DNA of 64,000 nucleotides, from assembly GCF_030549525.1 (NCBI RefSeq), contig NZ_CP130831.1:459501-523500 (forward strand). Direction: 5' to 3'. Numbering within the stretch: the first letter of the stretch is position 1; every line of letters begins with the position of its first letter. This stretch comes from Stenotrophomonas sp. 704A1. Its GTDB lineage: Bacteria; Pseudomonadota; Gammaproteobacteria; Xanthomonadales; Xanthomonadaceae. The notes under the pieces are model-generated. The model was not told where the DNA came from. It saw only the letters and a program-made list of their open reading frames with translations, and ran no database searches. Shown piece by piece: positions 24,146 to 31,587 of the stretch. The position numbers and the translations under genes are program-made.

Positions 24146-24721
24146 ATGCTGGGAATCCACCGCTGGCTGCACGCCGGCCTGTTCATCATCGTGAGCGCCG
24201 GGCTGGGCGCTTGTTCCGGCCGCGACCCTGGACCTGCAGCGCCGCTGGAGCTGACTCAGCCGATCGCGGTGGAAAAGCCCGGCCAGGAAGTGCGGTTCGA
24301 GTTCGAGACGAACGCGCGTAATTTCGATCCAGGTCGCACCTATGCGCTTGAGCTTGAGGTGCAACGGCAACGAGGGCGCGAAGCCGGAGATCCGGACATG
24401 CGCGCGCTGAATGTTCCCTTTGACGTTTCCCTACAGCGATGGGTCGCAGGTGTCTGGCAAGACGTCCCCACCTACGACAGCTACCAGGCACTGGCACTGA
24501 ACGCAGGTAAGCCTCTCCCCGCTTGGCACACATCCACCGTCTGGCGCTATGCCGCACTGAGTGCGGGTAGCGGTGGGCAGTATCAATGGAGCATCGTTGC
24601 TCTGCCCGTGGAGATGGATGCCCGCTACCGCCTGGATGTCCGCACGGTAAAGCAGAGCGACGAGTTGCAGCACTACTCCGCCCGTTTGAAGATCCATGCC
24701 GCGCGCCCCGTTGGAAAGTAA
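24146..24721 (+). CDS. Lipoprotein, candidate immunity protein (copy 1)
   Basis: A 191-aa product (MLGIHRWLHAGLFIIVSAGL, then GACSGRD) with lipobox LGAC. The mature domain is beta-rich: EVRFEFETNARNFDPGRTYA, LNVPFDVSLQRWVAGVWQDV, QYQWSIVALPVEMDARYRLD and YSARLKIHAARPVGK. It is a tandem paralog of the gene at 24932. The first 40 or so residues are almost identical and the rest about half identical. The ATG at 24146 has AAGGA upstream; an in-frame ATG at 24119 would place 9 polar residues first. Because its own effector start is cut off by the duplication join 37 bases downstream, it now stands as an extra immunity copy. Confidence 0.8.
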   Translation: MLGIHRWLHAGLFIIVSAGLGACSGRDPGPAAPLELTQPIAVEKPGQEVRFEFETNARNFDPGRTYALELEVQRQRGREAGDPDMRALNVPFDVSLQRWVAGVWQDVPTYDSYQALALNAGKPLPAWHTSTVWRYAALSAGSGGQYQWSIVALPVEMDARYRLDVRTVKQSDELQHYSARLKIHAARPVGK

Positions 24722-24758
24722 CCCGCTCGCAACCGGAAGGAACTGAAGGAATCACCTT

Positions 24759-24809
24759 ATGGAGGACGCCAAGGGCTCGAACGAGAGCGTGGTGCGCATC
24801 CAGCTGTAA
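24759..24809 (+). pseudogene. Duplication scar: effector start codon fused to the YncE 3' tail
   Basis: An ATGGA preceded by an AAGGAACTGAAGGAATCACC leader mirrors the real effector start at 25548. It runs straight into the last 15 codons of the YncE-like gene (KGSNESVVRIQL, TAA at 24807). The resulting 16-codon frame is a by-product of the tandem duplication and not an expected functional gene. Confidence 0.8.
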
Positions 24810-24931
24810 GGGCTGTCTGTGAGAAGGAGGCAGAGTGCAGACCCTCCCTTCTTCTTTTGTGCTGGCTTGCAGCGCCCACGCGACAGCCGCTAGTGTTGAA
24901 ACCCATGGCAGGGAGCCAAAGGATCTGGAAC

Positions 24932-25507
24932 ATGCTGGGAATTCACCGCTGGCTGCACGCCGGCCTGTTCATCATCGTGAGCGCCGGGCTGGGCGCCTGT
25001 TCCAGCCGCGACCCCGAACCTGCAGCGCCGCTGGAGCTGATCCAGGCGATCGCCGCAGACCAGCCCAATCAGGAAGTCCAGTTCGAATTCGAAATGAACG
25101 AGCACAACTTCATTCCGCATCGTACCTACGCGGTGGAACTGGAGTTGTTGCGGCAGGGACCGGTCAGGGACAACCAGCCCAGCGTGAGCGCATTGAGGAT
25201 TCCGTTCAAGGTGATCCTGCAGCAATGGACTGCGGGTGCGTGGAACGAGGTTCCTACCTACGACCGCTATCAGGCAGGCGTGCTCAATGCAGGCAAGTCA
25301 CTTCCTGAGTGGCACGCATCGGGTGAATGGCGCTACACATCGCCGCACATGGGGAGCGATGGCGAGTATCTGCTGAGCGTGGTTGCCCTGCCGCTACAGC
25401 CCAACACCCGATATCGCGTACAGGTCAAGACCGTGCAAGCCACACCAGAGCTGCAGGGCTATTCCGCCCGATTGCAGGTGCATGCTGCGCGACCGCCCGG
25501 GAAGTAG
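24932..25507 (+). CDS. Lipoprotein, candidate immunity protein (copy 2)
   Basis: A 191-aa tandem paralog of the gene at 24146 with the same signal peptide and lipobox (LGAC then SSRD). The mature part differs at about half of positions: EVQFEFEMNEHNFIPHRTYA, LRIPFKVILQQWTAGAWNEV, EYLLSVVALPLQPNTRYRVQ and YSARLQVHAARPPGK. Near-identity upstream and in the signal peptide against strong divergence in the mature domain points to selection or recombination acting on the binding face. It ends 40 bases before the effector at 25548 and is the likely cognate immunity protein, held in the outer leaflet of the inner membrane or in the outer membrane. Confidence 0.82.
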   Translation: MLGIHRWLHAGLFIIVSAGLGACSSRDPEPAAPLELIQAIAADQPNQEVQFEFEMNEHNFIPHRTYAVELELLRQGPVRDNQPSVSALRIPFKVILQQWTAGAWNEVPTYDRYQAGVLNAGKSLPEWHASGEWRYTSPHMGSDGEYLLSVVALPLQPNTRYRVQVKTVQATPELQGYSARLQVHAARPPGK

Positions 25508-25547
25508 CCCATCTCTGAACCCTTGTAAGGAATGACGGAATTCTCTT

Positions 25548-26648
25548 ATGGATAAGCCGCGCTATACCCTGGACATTGTCATTGCCGCACCGGGCACGCC
25601 GTTGATGGACCCGAAGACGAGCAAGCAGGTGGTCGATGAAAATGGTATTCCCCAGACCTCCACACCTGGCCACATGTTCTATGTCCTGCATGCGCCGGGG
25701 CAGCCCCCGAAGAGCTTCGGATTCGCTCCCAAGGAGCATGGCAGCATGAACGGTGCGGGCACGATCATGGAAGACGACGTCGACGTCTACAAGAACCCAC
25801 GCCACACCCGCACCCTCGAAATCAGCGAGGAACAGTACAGGAAGCTCGAAGCTTTCGGCTCGGATCCGGAGAAGTTCGGTTTCAGCAAGCACTACCAGGA
25901 CGTGCGCAACAACTGCGTGGACTTCACCTGGGATGCCCTGAACCATGCCGGCATCGAGCGTAAAAGAAGCATCGACGTGAATGCAGTGGGAGGCGCGCTT
26001 GGCCAGCTGCTGCCGGACGTCCGCATTCCGCTGGAAGGGCGCGGCGAGGGCAAGGATGGCTACCGTCCGCTGCGCAACATCCATGGCGTGGACAGCATCG
26101 ATCCACCGTTCCCCAACAGCGAACTCAATCGCACCAAGACCCACCCGATGCCCGAGCGCACGCTGAAGCAGCACCTGCTGAGCGAGAACGGCGACATCGT
26201 TGAGCGCAGCGGTGAGCGCTTGGCCAGCGATGCACGCGTGCCGGGCGATGTATTGCATCCTTTGGACCAGCGTGTGCGCGCGGCACTGGGCGAGGCGGCC
26301 GAGCGTCAGGGGCTGCCGGCGGGCCAGCAGCCTGAGCTGCTGGCAGGCCATCTGACGCGCCTGGCGGTGCAGGGCGGCTACACCGAACGGGATGCGCTGC
26401 AGGTGGCGTTCAGCAGCGGTGGTGCGCCGGATTCACCGGGCTATGTGTTCCTGCAGCGCACCGGTGAAACCGCCTCGCCGGACCCAGCCGCGAACCGCCA
26501 GCGGCTTTCGCTGGACGATGCCCGGCAGGGCACGGTTGAAGAGGTGTACCAGCATGCCAGCGTGCAGCATCAGGGCCGCGAGTCCAGCCGCCTCGCGCAG
26601 GAAGATTCGTTGCAGCAGACCCAGCCATCGCAGCCACGCATGGGCTGA
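25548..26648 (+). CDS. T4SS effector: His...Cys hydrolase-like domain, divergent XVIPCD-type tail (366 aa)
   Basis: Third member of the family. The enzymatic part shows YTLDIVIAAPGTPLMDP, TPGHMFYVLHAPGQPPKSFG, HTRTLEISEEQYRKLEAF and RNNCVDFTWDALNHAG. The linker repeats the family pattern HPMPER. The C-terminal 140 residues (PGDVLHPLDQRVRAALGEAA, LLAGHLTRLAVQGGYTERDA, PGYVFLQRTGE, then a Gln-rich tail QTQPSQPRMG) keep the overall XVIPCD layout and tail but lack the RMSASLLVLA and VQG.xDP core. It may use a different adaptor or be a distant variant. GGAATGACGGAAT precedes the start. Confidence 0.82.
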   Translation: MDKPRYTLDIVIAAPGTPLMDPKTSKQVVDENGIPQTSTPGHMFYVLHAPGQPPKSFGFAPKEHGSMNGAGTIMEDDVDVYKNPRHTRTLEISEEQYRKLEAFGSDPEKFGFSKHYQDVRNNCVDFTWDALNHAGIERKRSIDVNAVGGALGQLLPDVRIPLEGRGEGKDGYRPLRNIHGVDSIDPPFPNSELNRTKTHPMPERTLKQHLLSENGDIVERSGERLASDARVPGDVLHPLDQRVRAALGEAAERQGLPAGQQPELLAGHLTRLAVQGGYTERDALQVAFSSGGAPDSPGYVFLQRTGETASPDPAANRQRLSLDDARQGTVEEVYQHASVQHQGRESSRLAQEDSLQQTQPSQPRMG

Positions 26649-26663
26649 CTGCAGGCGCCAGCC

Positions 26664-27071
26664 TCAGCCCAGCCGGTGCACCGGGTTCTGCTGCTGTTCC
26701 TGACCCTGCGCCTGCTGCTCGGCCTGCAGGCCCATGCCGGGCTGCTGCGGGCTGACGCCCAGCTTCTGCAGCGACTGCTCGGCCGGGGTCTGCGCGGCCT
26801 CGGCCGTGGGCAGCATCGCGCGCAGGTGGGCGGGGTTGGCCGGGTCGCCCTGCACCACGAAGATGTTGTGCCCGGCCGGATGGTTCGCCGTGGCCGTGCT
26901 GACCAGCACATGGTCGGCGCGCTCCAGGCCCTGTTCGCGGGCCTTTACGGTCAGGCTCGCGGTCAGGTTTTCGCTGGTGCTGTCGAAGCGGCGGCCATGC
27001 TGTTCGTCCAGCGTCGCCACGCCCTGGCGGATCTGCTGGTGGAGGGGGTAGACGGGGTGGTCGGGGGTCAT
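26664..27071 (-). CDS. Orphan XVIPCD-domain protein (135 aa)
   Basis: The whole protein is one canonical XVIPCD module: MTPDHPVYPLHQQIRQGVAT, HGRRFDSTSENLTASLTVKA, LERADHVLVST, IFVVQGDPANPAHLRAMLPT, then a Gln-rich tail. No toxic domain precedes it. ACGGAGC stands at a good distance before the ATG at 27071. The frame is open further upstream but that stretch overlaps the divergent gene at 27234 and has no similarity. It ends 15 bases from the convergent effector at 25548. It could be a detached secretion tail, a helper that carries another protein, a competitor for VirD4, or a remnant. Confidence 0.82.
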   Translation of the reverse strand: MTPDHPVYPLHQQIRQGVATLDEQHGRRFDSTSENLTASLTVKAREQGLERADHVLVSTATANHPAGHNIFVVQGDPANPAHLRAMLPTAEAAQTPAEQSLQKLGVSPQQPGMGLQAEQQAQGQEQQQNPVHRLG

Positions 27072-27233
27072 CGGTATGCTCCGTGCGGCCGGTGCCGGGT
27101 GGCCTGATGCGCCCAGTGTAAAGCGCAGCTCGGCTGCGCTGGAAATGGCTTTGTTGCTAGCCTGTGGCTGGGCGACGCAGGGGAGGGCGTCGGATGCAGC
27201 CACGTACGCAGGGAGATGGTCGGGGTGGAGAGG

Positions 27234-27695
27234 ATGTGCGCATGGGGAACGAGGCGGGTGCAGCGCTGGCTGGGGCTGGCCATGCTGGGCTGTGCCGCTG
27301 CGGTGGCTGCCGCTGAGCCGCCGGCCGCGGAGCCGGAGGTGGCTGATCCCGGTTGTCCGTCGCAGGACTTCGCGCAGTTCCTGCGGCGCTTTGCCGATCC
27401 CGCCGATGACCGGGTGCGCCTGCGCTACACCGCCGATCCGTTGGACTACGCGGTGCCGGCGTATGCAGCGGCCAGCGCAGACACGCTGCCGGCCACCGAA
27501 GTGCTGCGCGAAACCGGGCCTGCGCGGATGAAGCGCCTGCGTGCGTCCACCCTGCGCGCGGCAGCCATGCCGACGCCATTGCCGCAGGGCGGCCAGCGGG
27601 TGGACTTCGGTGATGCGGGCGCGGACGGGCACTACCTGTTCGCACGCCGGCACGGGTGCTGGTGGCTGGTACGGGTAAGCAATCCGCATGGCTGA
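27234..27695 (+). CDS. Hypothetical exported protein (153 aa)
   Basis: Begins MCAWGTRRVQRWLGLAMLGC with a hydrophobic segment and AAAVAAAEPP, a probable signal peptide. The mature part has GCPSQDFAQFLRRFADPADD, RVRLRYTADPLDYAVPAYAA and a C-terminal HYLFARRHGCWWLVRVSNPHG block. Proteins with this ending (a Trp-Trp-Leu-Val motif after a His-Gly-Cys) are common exported unknowns in Xanthomonadaceae. The two cysteines may pair in the periplasm. An ATG at 27216 is an alternative start. No function is proposed. Confidence 0.65.
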   Translation: MCAWGTRRVQRWLGLAMLGCAAAVAAAEPPAAEPEVADPGCPSQDFAQFLRRFADPADDRVRLRYTADPLDYAVPAYAAASADTLPATEVLRETGPARMKRLRASTLRAAAMPTPLPQGGQRVDFGDAGADGHYLFARRHGCWWLVRVSNPHG

Positions 27696-27805
27696 TCCCG
27701 CTCCGGCGGGCTGTGTACAGCATGTCAGCACCCGCGCCGATTCCATCACGGCCTGCTCCGCTGCGCATGCCTAGGCTGGACATCCTCTTTCCCCCGGGAG
27801 CTGCC

Positions 27806-28618
27806 ATGTCTGCATCCACTGTCCGCCTGCACATCGAAGACACCGGCGGCAGCGGCCGCCCGGTCATCCTGATCCATGGCTGGCCGCTGTCGGCCGAAGC
27901 GTGGAAAGCGCAGGTGCCGCTGCTGCGGGACGCCGGGTACCGCGTGATCAGCTACGACCGCCGCGGGTTCGGCCGCTCGGACAAGCCTGCCGACGGCTAC
28001 GACTATGACACCCTGGCCGCCGACCTGGCCGGTGTGATCGACGAGCGCAACCTGCGCGATGTCACCCTGATCGGCTTCTCGATGGGCGGCGGCGAAGTGG
28101 CGCGCTACATCGCCAATCACGGCGAGGACCGCCTGCACAGCGTGGTGTTCGCTTCGGCAGTGCCGCCGTATCTGTTGAAGACCGGTGACAACCCGGAGGG
28201 ACTGCTCAGCCAGGACAAGGCCGATGCCATGCGCGAAGGGCTGGAGAAGGACCGCGAAGCCTTCTTCGATGGCTTCACCCGGGACTTCTTCAGTGCCGAT
28301 GGCAAGCTGATGGTGACCGAGGATGAGCGCCAGGCGGCGATCGCGCTATGCCATCAGTCGGACCAGACTGCTGCACTGGGCTGCATGAAGGCCTTCGCCA
28401 CCACCGATTTCCGGGCGGACCTGCGCAAGGTGACGGTGCCCACGCTGGTGCTGCACGGCGACAGCGATGCCACGGTGCCGTTCGAGGGCTCGGGCCAGCG
28501 CACGCATGCCGCGATTGCCGGCAGCGAGGTCGTGGTGCTGAAGAACGCCCCGCATGGCTGCAACACCAGCCACACCGAGGCGTTCAACCTGGCACTGCTG
28601 GCGTTCCTGAAGAAGTAA
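27806..28618 (+). CDS. Alpha/beta hydrolase, chloroperoxidase/esterase type
   Basis: A 270-aa hydrolase with the oxyanion motif VILIHGWPLSAEAWKAQVPL, RRGFGRSDKP, the nucleophile elbow GFSMGGGE (Ser at about 96) and the acid/base elements LHGDSDATVPFEGSGQRTHA and KNAPHGCNTSH near the C-terminus. The close relation to cofactor-free haloperoxidases fits its length. Many such proteins are esterases acting on small esters or peracids. No signal peptide. GGGAG precedes the start. It is followed 25 bases later by a small conserved protein on the same strand. Confidence 0.88.
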   Translation: MSASTVRLHIEDTGGSGRPVILIHGWPLSAEAWKAQVPLLRDAGYRVISYDRRGFGRSDKPADGYDYDTLAADLAGVIDERNLRDVTLIGFSMGGGEVARYIANHGEDRLHSVVFASAVPPYLLKTGDNPEGLLSQDKADAMREGLEKDREAFFDGFTRDFFSADGKLMVTEDERQAAIALCHQSDQTAALGCMKAFATTDFRADLRKVTVPTLVLHGDSDATVPFEGSGQRTHAAIAGSEVVVLKNAPHGCNTSHTEAFNLALLAFLKK

Positions 28619-28643
28619 CGCCGATCTGCGGCATCATCAACGC

Positions 28644-28814
28644 ATGTCGACCCCGCGCACGCCGCCCTGGAAGAAGCCCAACCCGAAGGGGCAGAAGACG
28701 CAGCCGCTGACCGACGCGCAGAAGGTGGCGGCGCGCCAGCGCGCGGAAGAGAATGGGCGCCGCTACCCGAACCTGGTCGACAACATGTGGGCGGCCAGGC
28801 TGCCGCGCGGATGA
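28644..28814 (+). CDS. Small basic conserved protein (56 aa)
   Basis: A short frame giving MSTPRTPPWKKPNPKGQKTQ, then PLTDAQKVAARQRAEENGRR and YPNLVDNMWAARLPRG. It is strongly basic and has helical character in the AQKVAARQRAEENG part. The sequence is protein-like and starts 25 bases after the hydrolase stop, so it is probably the second gene of that unit. Similar small basic proteins occur in Xanthomonadaceae, from memory. It may bind nucleic acid, which is a guess from charge only. Its stop is 4 bases from the convergent membrane protein gene. Confidence 0.7.
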   Translation: MSTPRTPPWKKPNPKGQKTQPLTDAQKVAARQRAEENGRRYPNLVDNMWAARLPRG

Positions 28815-28818
28815 CGCG

Positions 28819-29505
28819 CTACGGGGAAGCGGCGGTCCATGGCTGCCAGCCGCGCTCGCGCCATGGCGCGACCGTCCTTGCATGGAGAGTGAGCGGGACG
28901 TGCTGCGCACCGGCGCAGGCACGCAGTGCCTCGCGCAACGCGGCCGGGTCCATCGGCCGTGCAGTGGCGACCTGCAGCATCGTGCCCTGACGACGCACCT
29001 GCACCGGCACGACATCGTGCACGGCCACCGGCGGGCCGGTGCGGGTCTGCCGATAGCGCATGGTGACCGGCCGGGTGGCCTGCTGCAGCACCGGCGCCCA
29101 CGCGTCCAGCAAGGCCGTGTGCTGCGCGGCCGGCGCCTGCACCTGGATGACGGTGGCGGGATACCCCGTCACGCTTTCCACCATCACCTGGAAACGGGCG
29201 CCGTTGGGCACAACCCAGACCGCCAGGGCCACCGTGCTGATCACCGAGAGGACCGCGATGCAGAGCCAGCTGCGCGGTACCTTCGGCGGCAGGGCGATCG
29301 ACGTCAGCCCCGGCCGACGGCGGCGCAGGCGGCGGTAGCGCCGCTGGGCGCCGGCGCCGGGCAGCAGGCTGTGCTCGGGCAAGGGCACATGGCGTGCAGG
29401 AAGACGCGCAATGCGGGCGCTGATCACGCGCGCGGCGACTATCGCAACTGCCCCGCCCAGCACCGCCGGAAGCCCGGTGCGCACCCACAGATACAGCCCC
29501 TCCAT
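28819..29505 (-). CDS. Hypothetical membrane protein with two anchors (228 aa)
   Basis: Starts MEGLYLWVRTGLPAVLGGAV with an N-terminal membrane segment. An Arg-rich cytoplasmic loop follows (GAQRRYRRLRRRRPG). A second segment (WLCIAVLSVISTVALAVWVV, about 82-104) leads to a periplasmic C-terminal domain of about 120 residues (FQVMVESVTGYPATVIQVQA, QATRPVTMRYRQTRTGPPVA, LREALRACAGAQHVPLTLHA). No family recognised. ATG at 29505 has AGGAG eight bases upstream; a GTG at 29514 is less likely. It is divergent from the membrane protein gene at 29626. Confidence 0.65.
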   Translation of the reverse strand: MEGLYLWVRTGLPAVLGGAVAIVAARVISARIARLPARHVPLPEHSLLPGAGAQRRYRRLRRRRPGLTSIALPPKVPRSWLCIAVLSVISTVALAVWVVPNGARFQVMVESVTGYPATVIQVQAPAAQHTALLDAWAPVLQQATRPVTMRYRQTRTGPPVAVHDVVPVQVRRQGTMLQVATARPMDPAALREALRACAGAQHVPLTLHARTVAPWRERGWQPWTAASP

Positions 29506-29625
29506 CGCCAACACTCCTGTCTGCAGCGGACATGATGGCGCATCCTCCGCCGCGATGTCGCATCTGCCAGCCGACAGCCTTCGTCGCCTTGGCTAGGATG
29601 CGCGTCCTTCGCTGCGGACGATGCA

Positions 29626-30273
29626 ATGACCGACTTCACTGTTCGTCTTCGGCGCCTGTTCTTCGGCGCCGGCCTGATGCTGTTCCTGCTGCAGGTGGTA
29701 GCAATACTCTCCGTCGGCCTGGCATCGGGCTACTTCCATCACCGCCAGTCATTGCTGCTGGAGTCGCTTACCCCGGCCTGCGGCGCCACCGACCTGGCGG
29801 CGCGCATGCGGGTGGCCGAGCACCTGCTGGCACGTGTGGGTGCGCTGGATGATTGGCAGCCGCTGTGCTGGCTGCCGATGGCCGCGCTGCTGCTGGCGCT
29901 GACAGGCACCCTGTCGGCGTGTGTGCACTGGCTGCACCGCGTGGACGCCACGCTGCGGCGCAGCGCCTGGGGGTTGCTCGCGTTGCACGGTGCGGCCCTG
30001 TTGCTGGCCAGTGTGATGCTGTGGCTGTACGAACAGGTCTGGGCCGGTATCACCACCACGTTGCCGTCGGCCTGCATGCTCGAACTTGCCACGGGGGCCC
30101 GACCGTGGGTGGCATCACCGCAGCAGTGGCTGCTGCAGATGTCCGGCCCGCTGGAACTGTTGCCGCCGCATGCGCCCGATGCCCTGGCCATCGTGCTGAT
30201 CGGCCTGTTGCTGGCGGCAATGGTGGTCGGCCTGTGGTTGTGGTGTGCATCGGCGCAGGATGCCTACGACTGA
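29626..30273 (+). CDS. Hypothetical multi-pass membrane protein (215 aa)
   Basis: Four membrane segments are visible: GAGLMLFLLQVVAILSVGLA (about 14-34), LCWLPMAALLLALTGTLSAC (about 80-100), AWGLLALHGAALLLASVMLW (about 114-134) and ALAIVLIGLLLAAMVVGLWL (about 186-206). Periplasmic loops contain Cys residues (LTPACGATD, LPSACMLEL). Resembles many unnamed Xanthomonadaceae inner-membrane proteins; no domain recognised. The coding bias is strong. No obvious partner besides the divergent gene at 28819. Confidence 0.65.
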   Translation: MTDFTVRLRRLFFGAGLMLFLLQVVAILSVGLASGYFHHRQSLLLESLTPACGATDLAARMRVAEHLLARVGALDDWQPLCWLPMAALLLALTGTLSACVHWLHRVDATLRRSAWGLLALHGAALLLASVMLWLYEQVWAGITTTLPSACMLELATGARPWVASPQQWLLQMSGPLELLPPHAPDALAIVLIGLLLAAMVVGLWLWCASAQDAYD

Positions 30274-30372
30274 GCACGGCTGCGGCAGGCCGGCGGTGTG
30301 CACTGCATCCGGTCGCGGCGATCGTTGCGGGCTGAGGTCCAACGCCGTGATACTGCGGGCAGGGGGAAGAGC

Positions 30373-30534
30373 ATGATTCAGACGTTGTGGAAATGGGCGC
30401 GCAGCACCGGGGTAGCCAGATATCTGCTCCTGCTGGCGTTCCCCCTGTTCGGCGGGCCCCTGCACTGATGGGTCGATCTTGCGGTCATCCCGCTGCTGCT
30501 CGTTCCGCTGCTGCTTGTGGGCCTTCTGATCTGA
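30373..30534 (+). pseudogene. Small hydrophobic protein gene with in-frame TGA
   Basis: From ATG 30373 the frame reads MIQTLWKWARSTGVARYLLL and LAFPLFGGPLH, then TGA (30466-30468). It continues in frame WVDLAVIPLLLVPLLLVGLL to a second TGA at 30532. The part after the first stop is a good membrane helix, and together the two halves look like one 52-aa two-segment membrane protein. Either it is a nonsense-mutated gene, or the 31-aa peptide is the product and the second half is chance. A GGGGGAAGAG ribosome binding site precedes the ATG. Confidence 0.45.
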
Positions 30535-30615
30535 GCGCGGTCCGGTGCCGGGCAGGGGACGCCATCGCCATGCTGGGGTAGAGTCGCGCATACCTCGTGC
30601 TTCCAGGCTGTGCTG

Positions 30616-31584
30616 ATGCGTTCATTGCTGCGTGCTCTGCCCCTGCTGTTGCTGTCCCTGACGCTGCATGCAGCCGAGGTGGATCGCCGCATTGCGGTGA
30701 CCATCGACGACCTGCCCTGGGCCCGGGTCGATGAAATCGTGCCGGAGGACCTGCAGGCACGGCATGCGGCGCTGATGGCGCAGCTGCGCCAGGCCGATGT
30801 GCCGGTGGTCGGTTTCGTCAATGGCAACAAGCTGGAAGTGGGCGGCCAGGTGCAGCCGGCGCGCGTGCAGATGCTGCGCGACTGGTTGGATGCCGGCTAC
30901 GCGCTGGGCAACCACACCTGGTCGCATATGGATCTGAATGCCCAGGGCGTGGCCGCGTTCCAGCAGGATTTCCTGCGCGGTGAGCAGGTGCTGCGGCCGC
31001 TGCTGGCCGAGCGCGGCCAGACCCCGCAGTGGATGCGCCATCCCTATCTGCGCGCCGGCCGCACCGCCGAGGACCGCGCGGTGATGGACGCCTTCTTCGC
31101 CGCGCACGGCTACCGCGTTGCACCGGTGACCGTGGACAACGGCGAATGGGTATGGGCCTTTGCCTATGCCAATGTGATGAACGGGCAGCCGGATTCGCCC
31201 GAGCGCGAGGCCACGCTGGCGCGCCTGCGCAAGGGCTACGTGCCGTACATGCTGAACAAGGTCGACTACTACGAACGGCAATCGCAGGCGTTGCTGGGCT
31301 ATGCATTGCCCCAGGTGTGGCTGATGCACGCCAACGAACTGAACGCGGCTACCTTCGCCGAGCTGGTGGCCGCGACCCAGCGCCGTGGTTACCGCTTCGT
31401 GTCGCTGGACGAGGCGATGCGCGACCCCGCCTATGCCCGCGGTGCAGAGGGCTACAACGGCCGCTACGGTCCCAGCTGGCTGCACCGCTGGGCGATGGCC
31501 GAGAACCGGCCCAAGGCGTTCTACGCCGGCGAGCCGGAAGTGCCGCAATGGGTGAAGACGCTGGCCAAGGTCGATTACGAGTAG
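30616..31584 (+). CDS. Exported polysaccharide deacetylase-family protein (NodB fold)
   Basis: A 322-aa protein with a signal peptide (MRSLLRALPLLLLSLTLHAA). The NodB motifs are present: RIAVTIDDLPWARVDE (metal Asp pair), GNHTWSHMDLN (metal His pair, H-x3-H), WMRHPYLRAGRTAEDR (the R-x-P-Y/G motif), and WLMHANELNAATFAELV with the C-terminal catalytic His. These CE4 enzymes remove N-acetyl groups from chitin, peptidoglycan or exopolysaccharide and act in the periplasm. The substrate cannot be read from sequence. It ends 3 bases before the convergent methyltransferase gene. Confidence 0.88.
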   Translation: MRSLLRALPLLLLSLTLHAAEVDRRIAVTIDDLPWARVDEIVPEDLQARHAALMAQLRQADVPVVGFVNGNKLEVGGQVQPARVQMLRDWLDAGYALGNHTWSHMDLNAQGVAAFQQDFLRGEQVLRPLLAERGQTPQWMRHPYLRAGRTAEDRAVMDAFFAAHGYRVAPVTVDNGEWVWAFAYANVMNGQPDSPEREATLARLRKGYVPYMLNKVDYYERQSQALLGYALPQVWLMHANELNAATFAELVAATQRRGYRFVSLDEAMRDPAYARGAEGYNGRYGPSWLHRWAMAENRPKAFYAGEPEVPQWVKTLAKVDYE

Positions 31585-31587
31585 GCG

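Larger units (their letters stand above)
23955..25040 (+). repeat. Tandem duplication covering YncE 3' end, terminator and immunity gene
   Basis: Bases from about 23957 (GCCAAGGGCTCGAACGAGAG) onward recur from about 24767, nearly identical through the stop codon, terminator region, leader and lipoprotein signal sequence. After that the two lipoprotein genes diverge. The offset is 810 bases in the YncE tail and 786 at the lipoprotein starts, because the second copy lost 24 bases after the YncE stop. The join at about 24759-24766 links a copy of the effector start region (GGAAT...CTTATGGA) to the YncE tail. Confidence 0.9.

Noticed and set aside
27072..27749. Extended start for the orphan XVIPCD gene (361 codons)
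   Set aside because: The extra part overlaps the divergent exported protein gene, is Arg/Pro-rich and has no XVIPCD or enzyme similarity; the ATG at 27071 has a good ribosome binding site.
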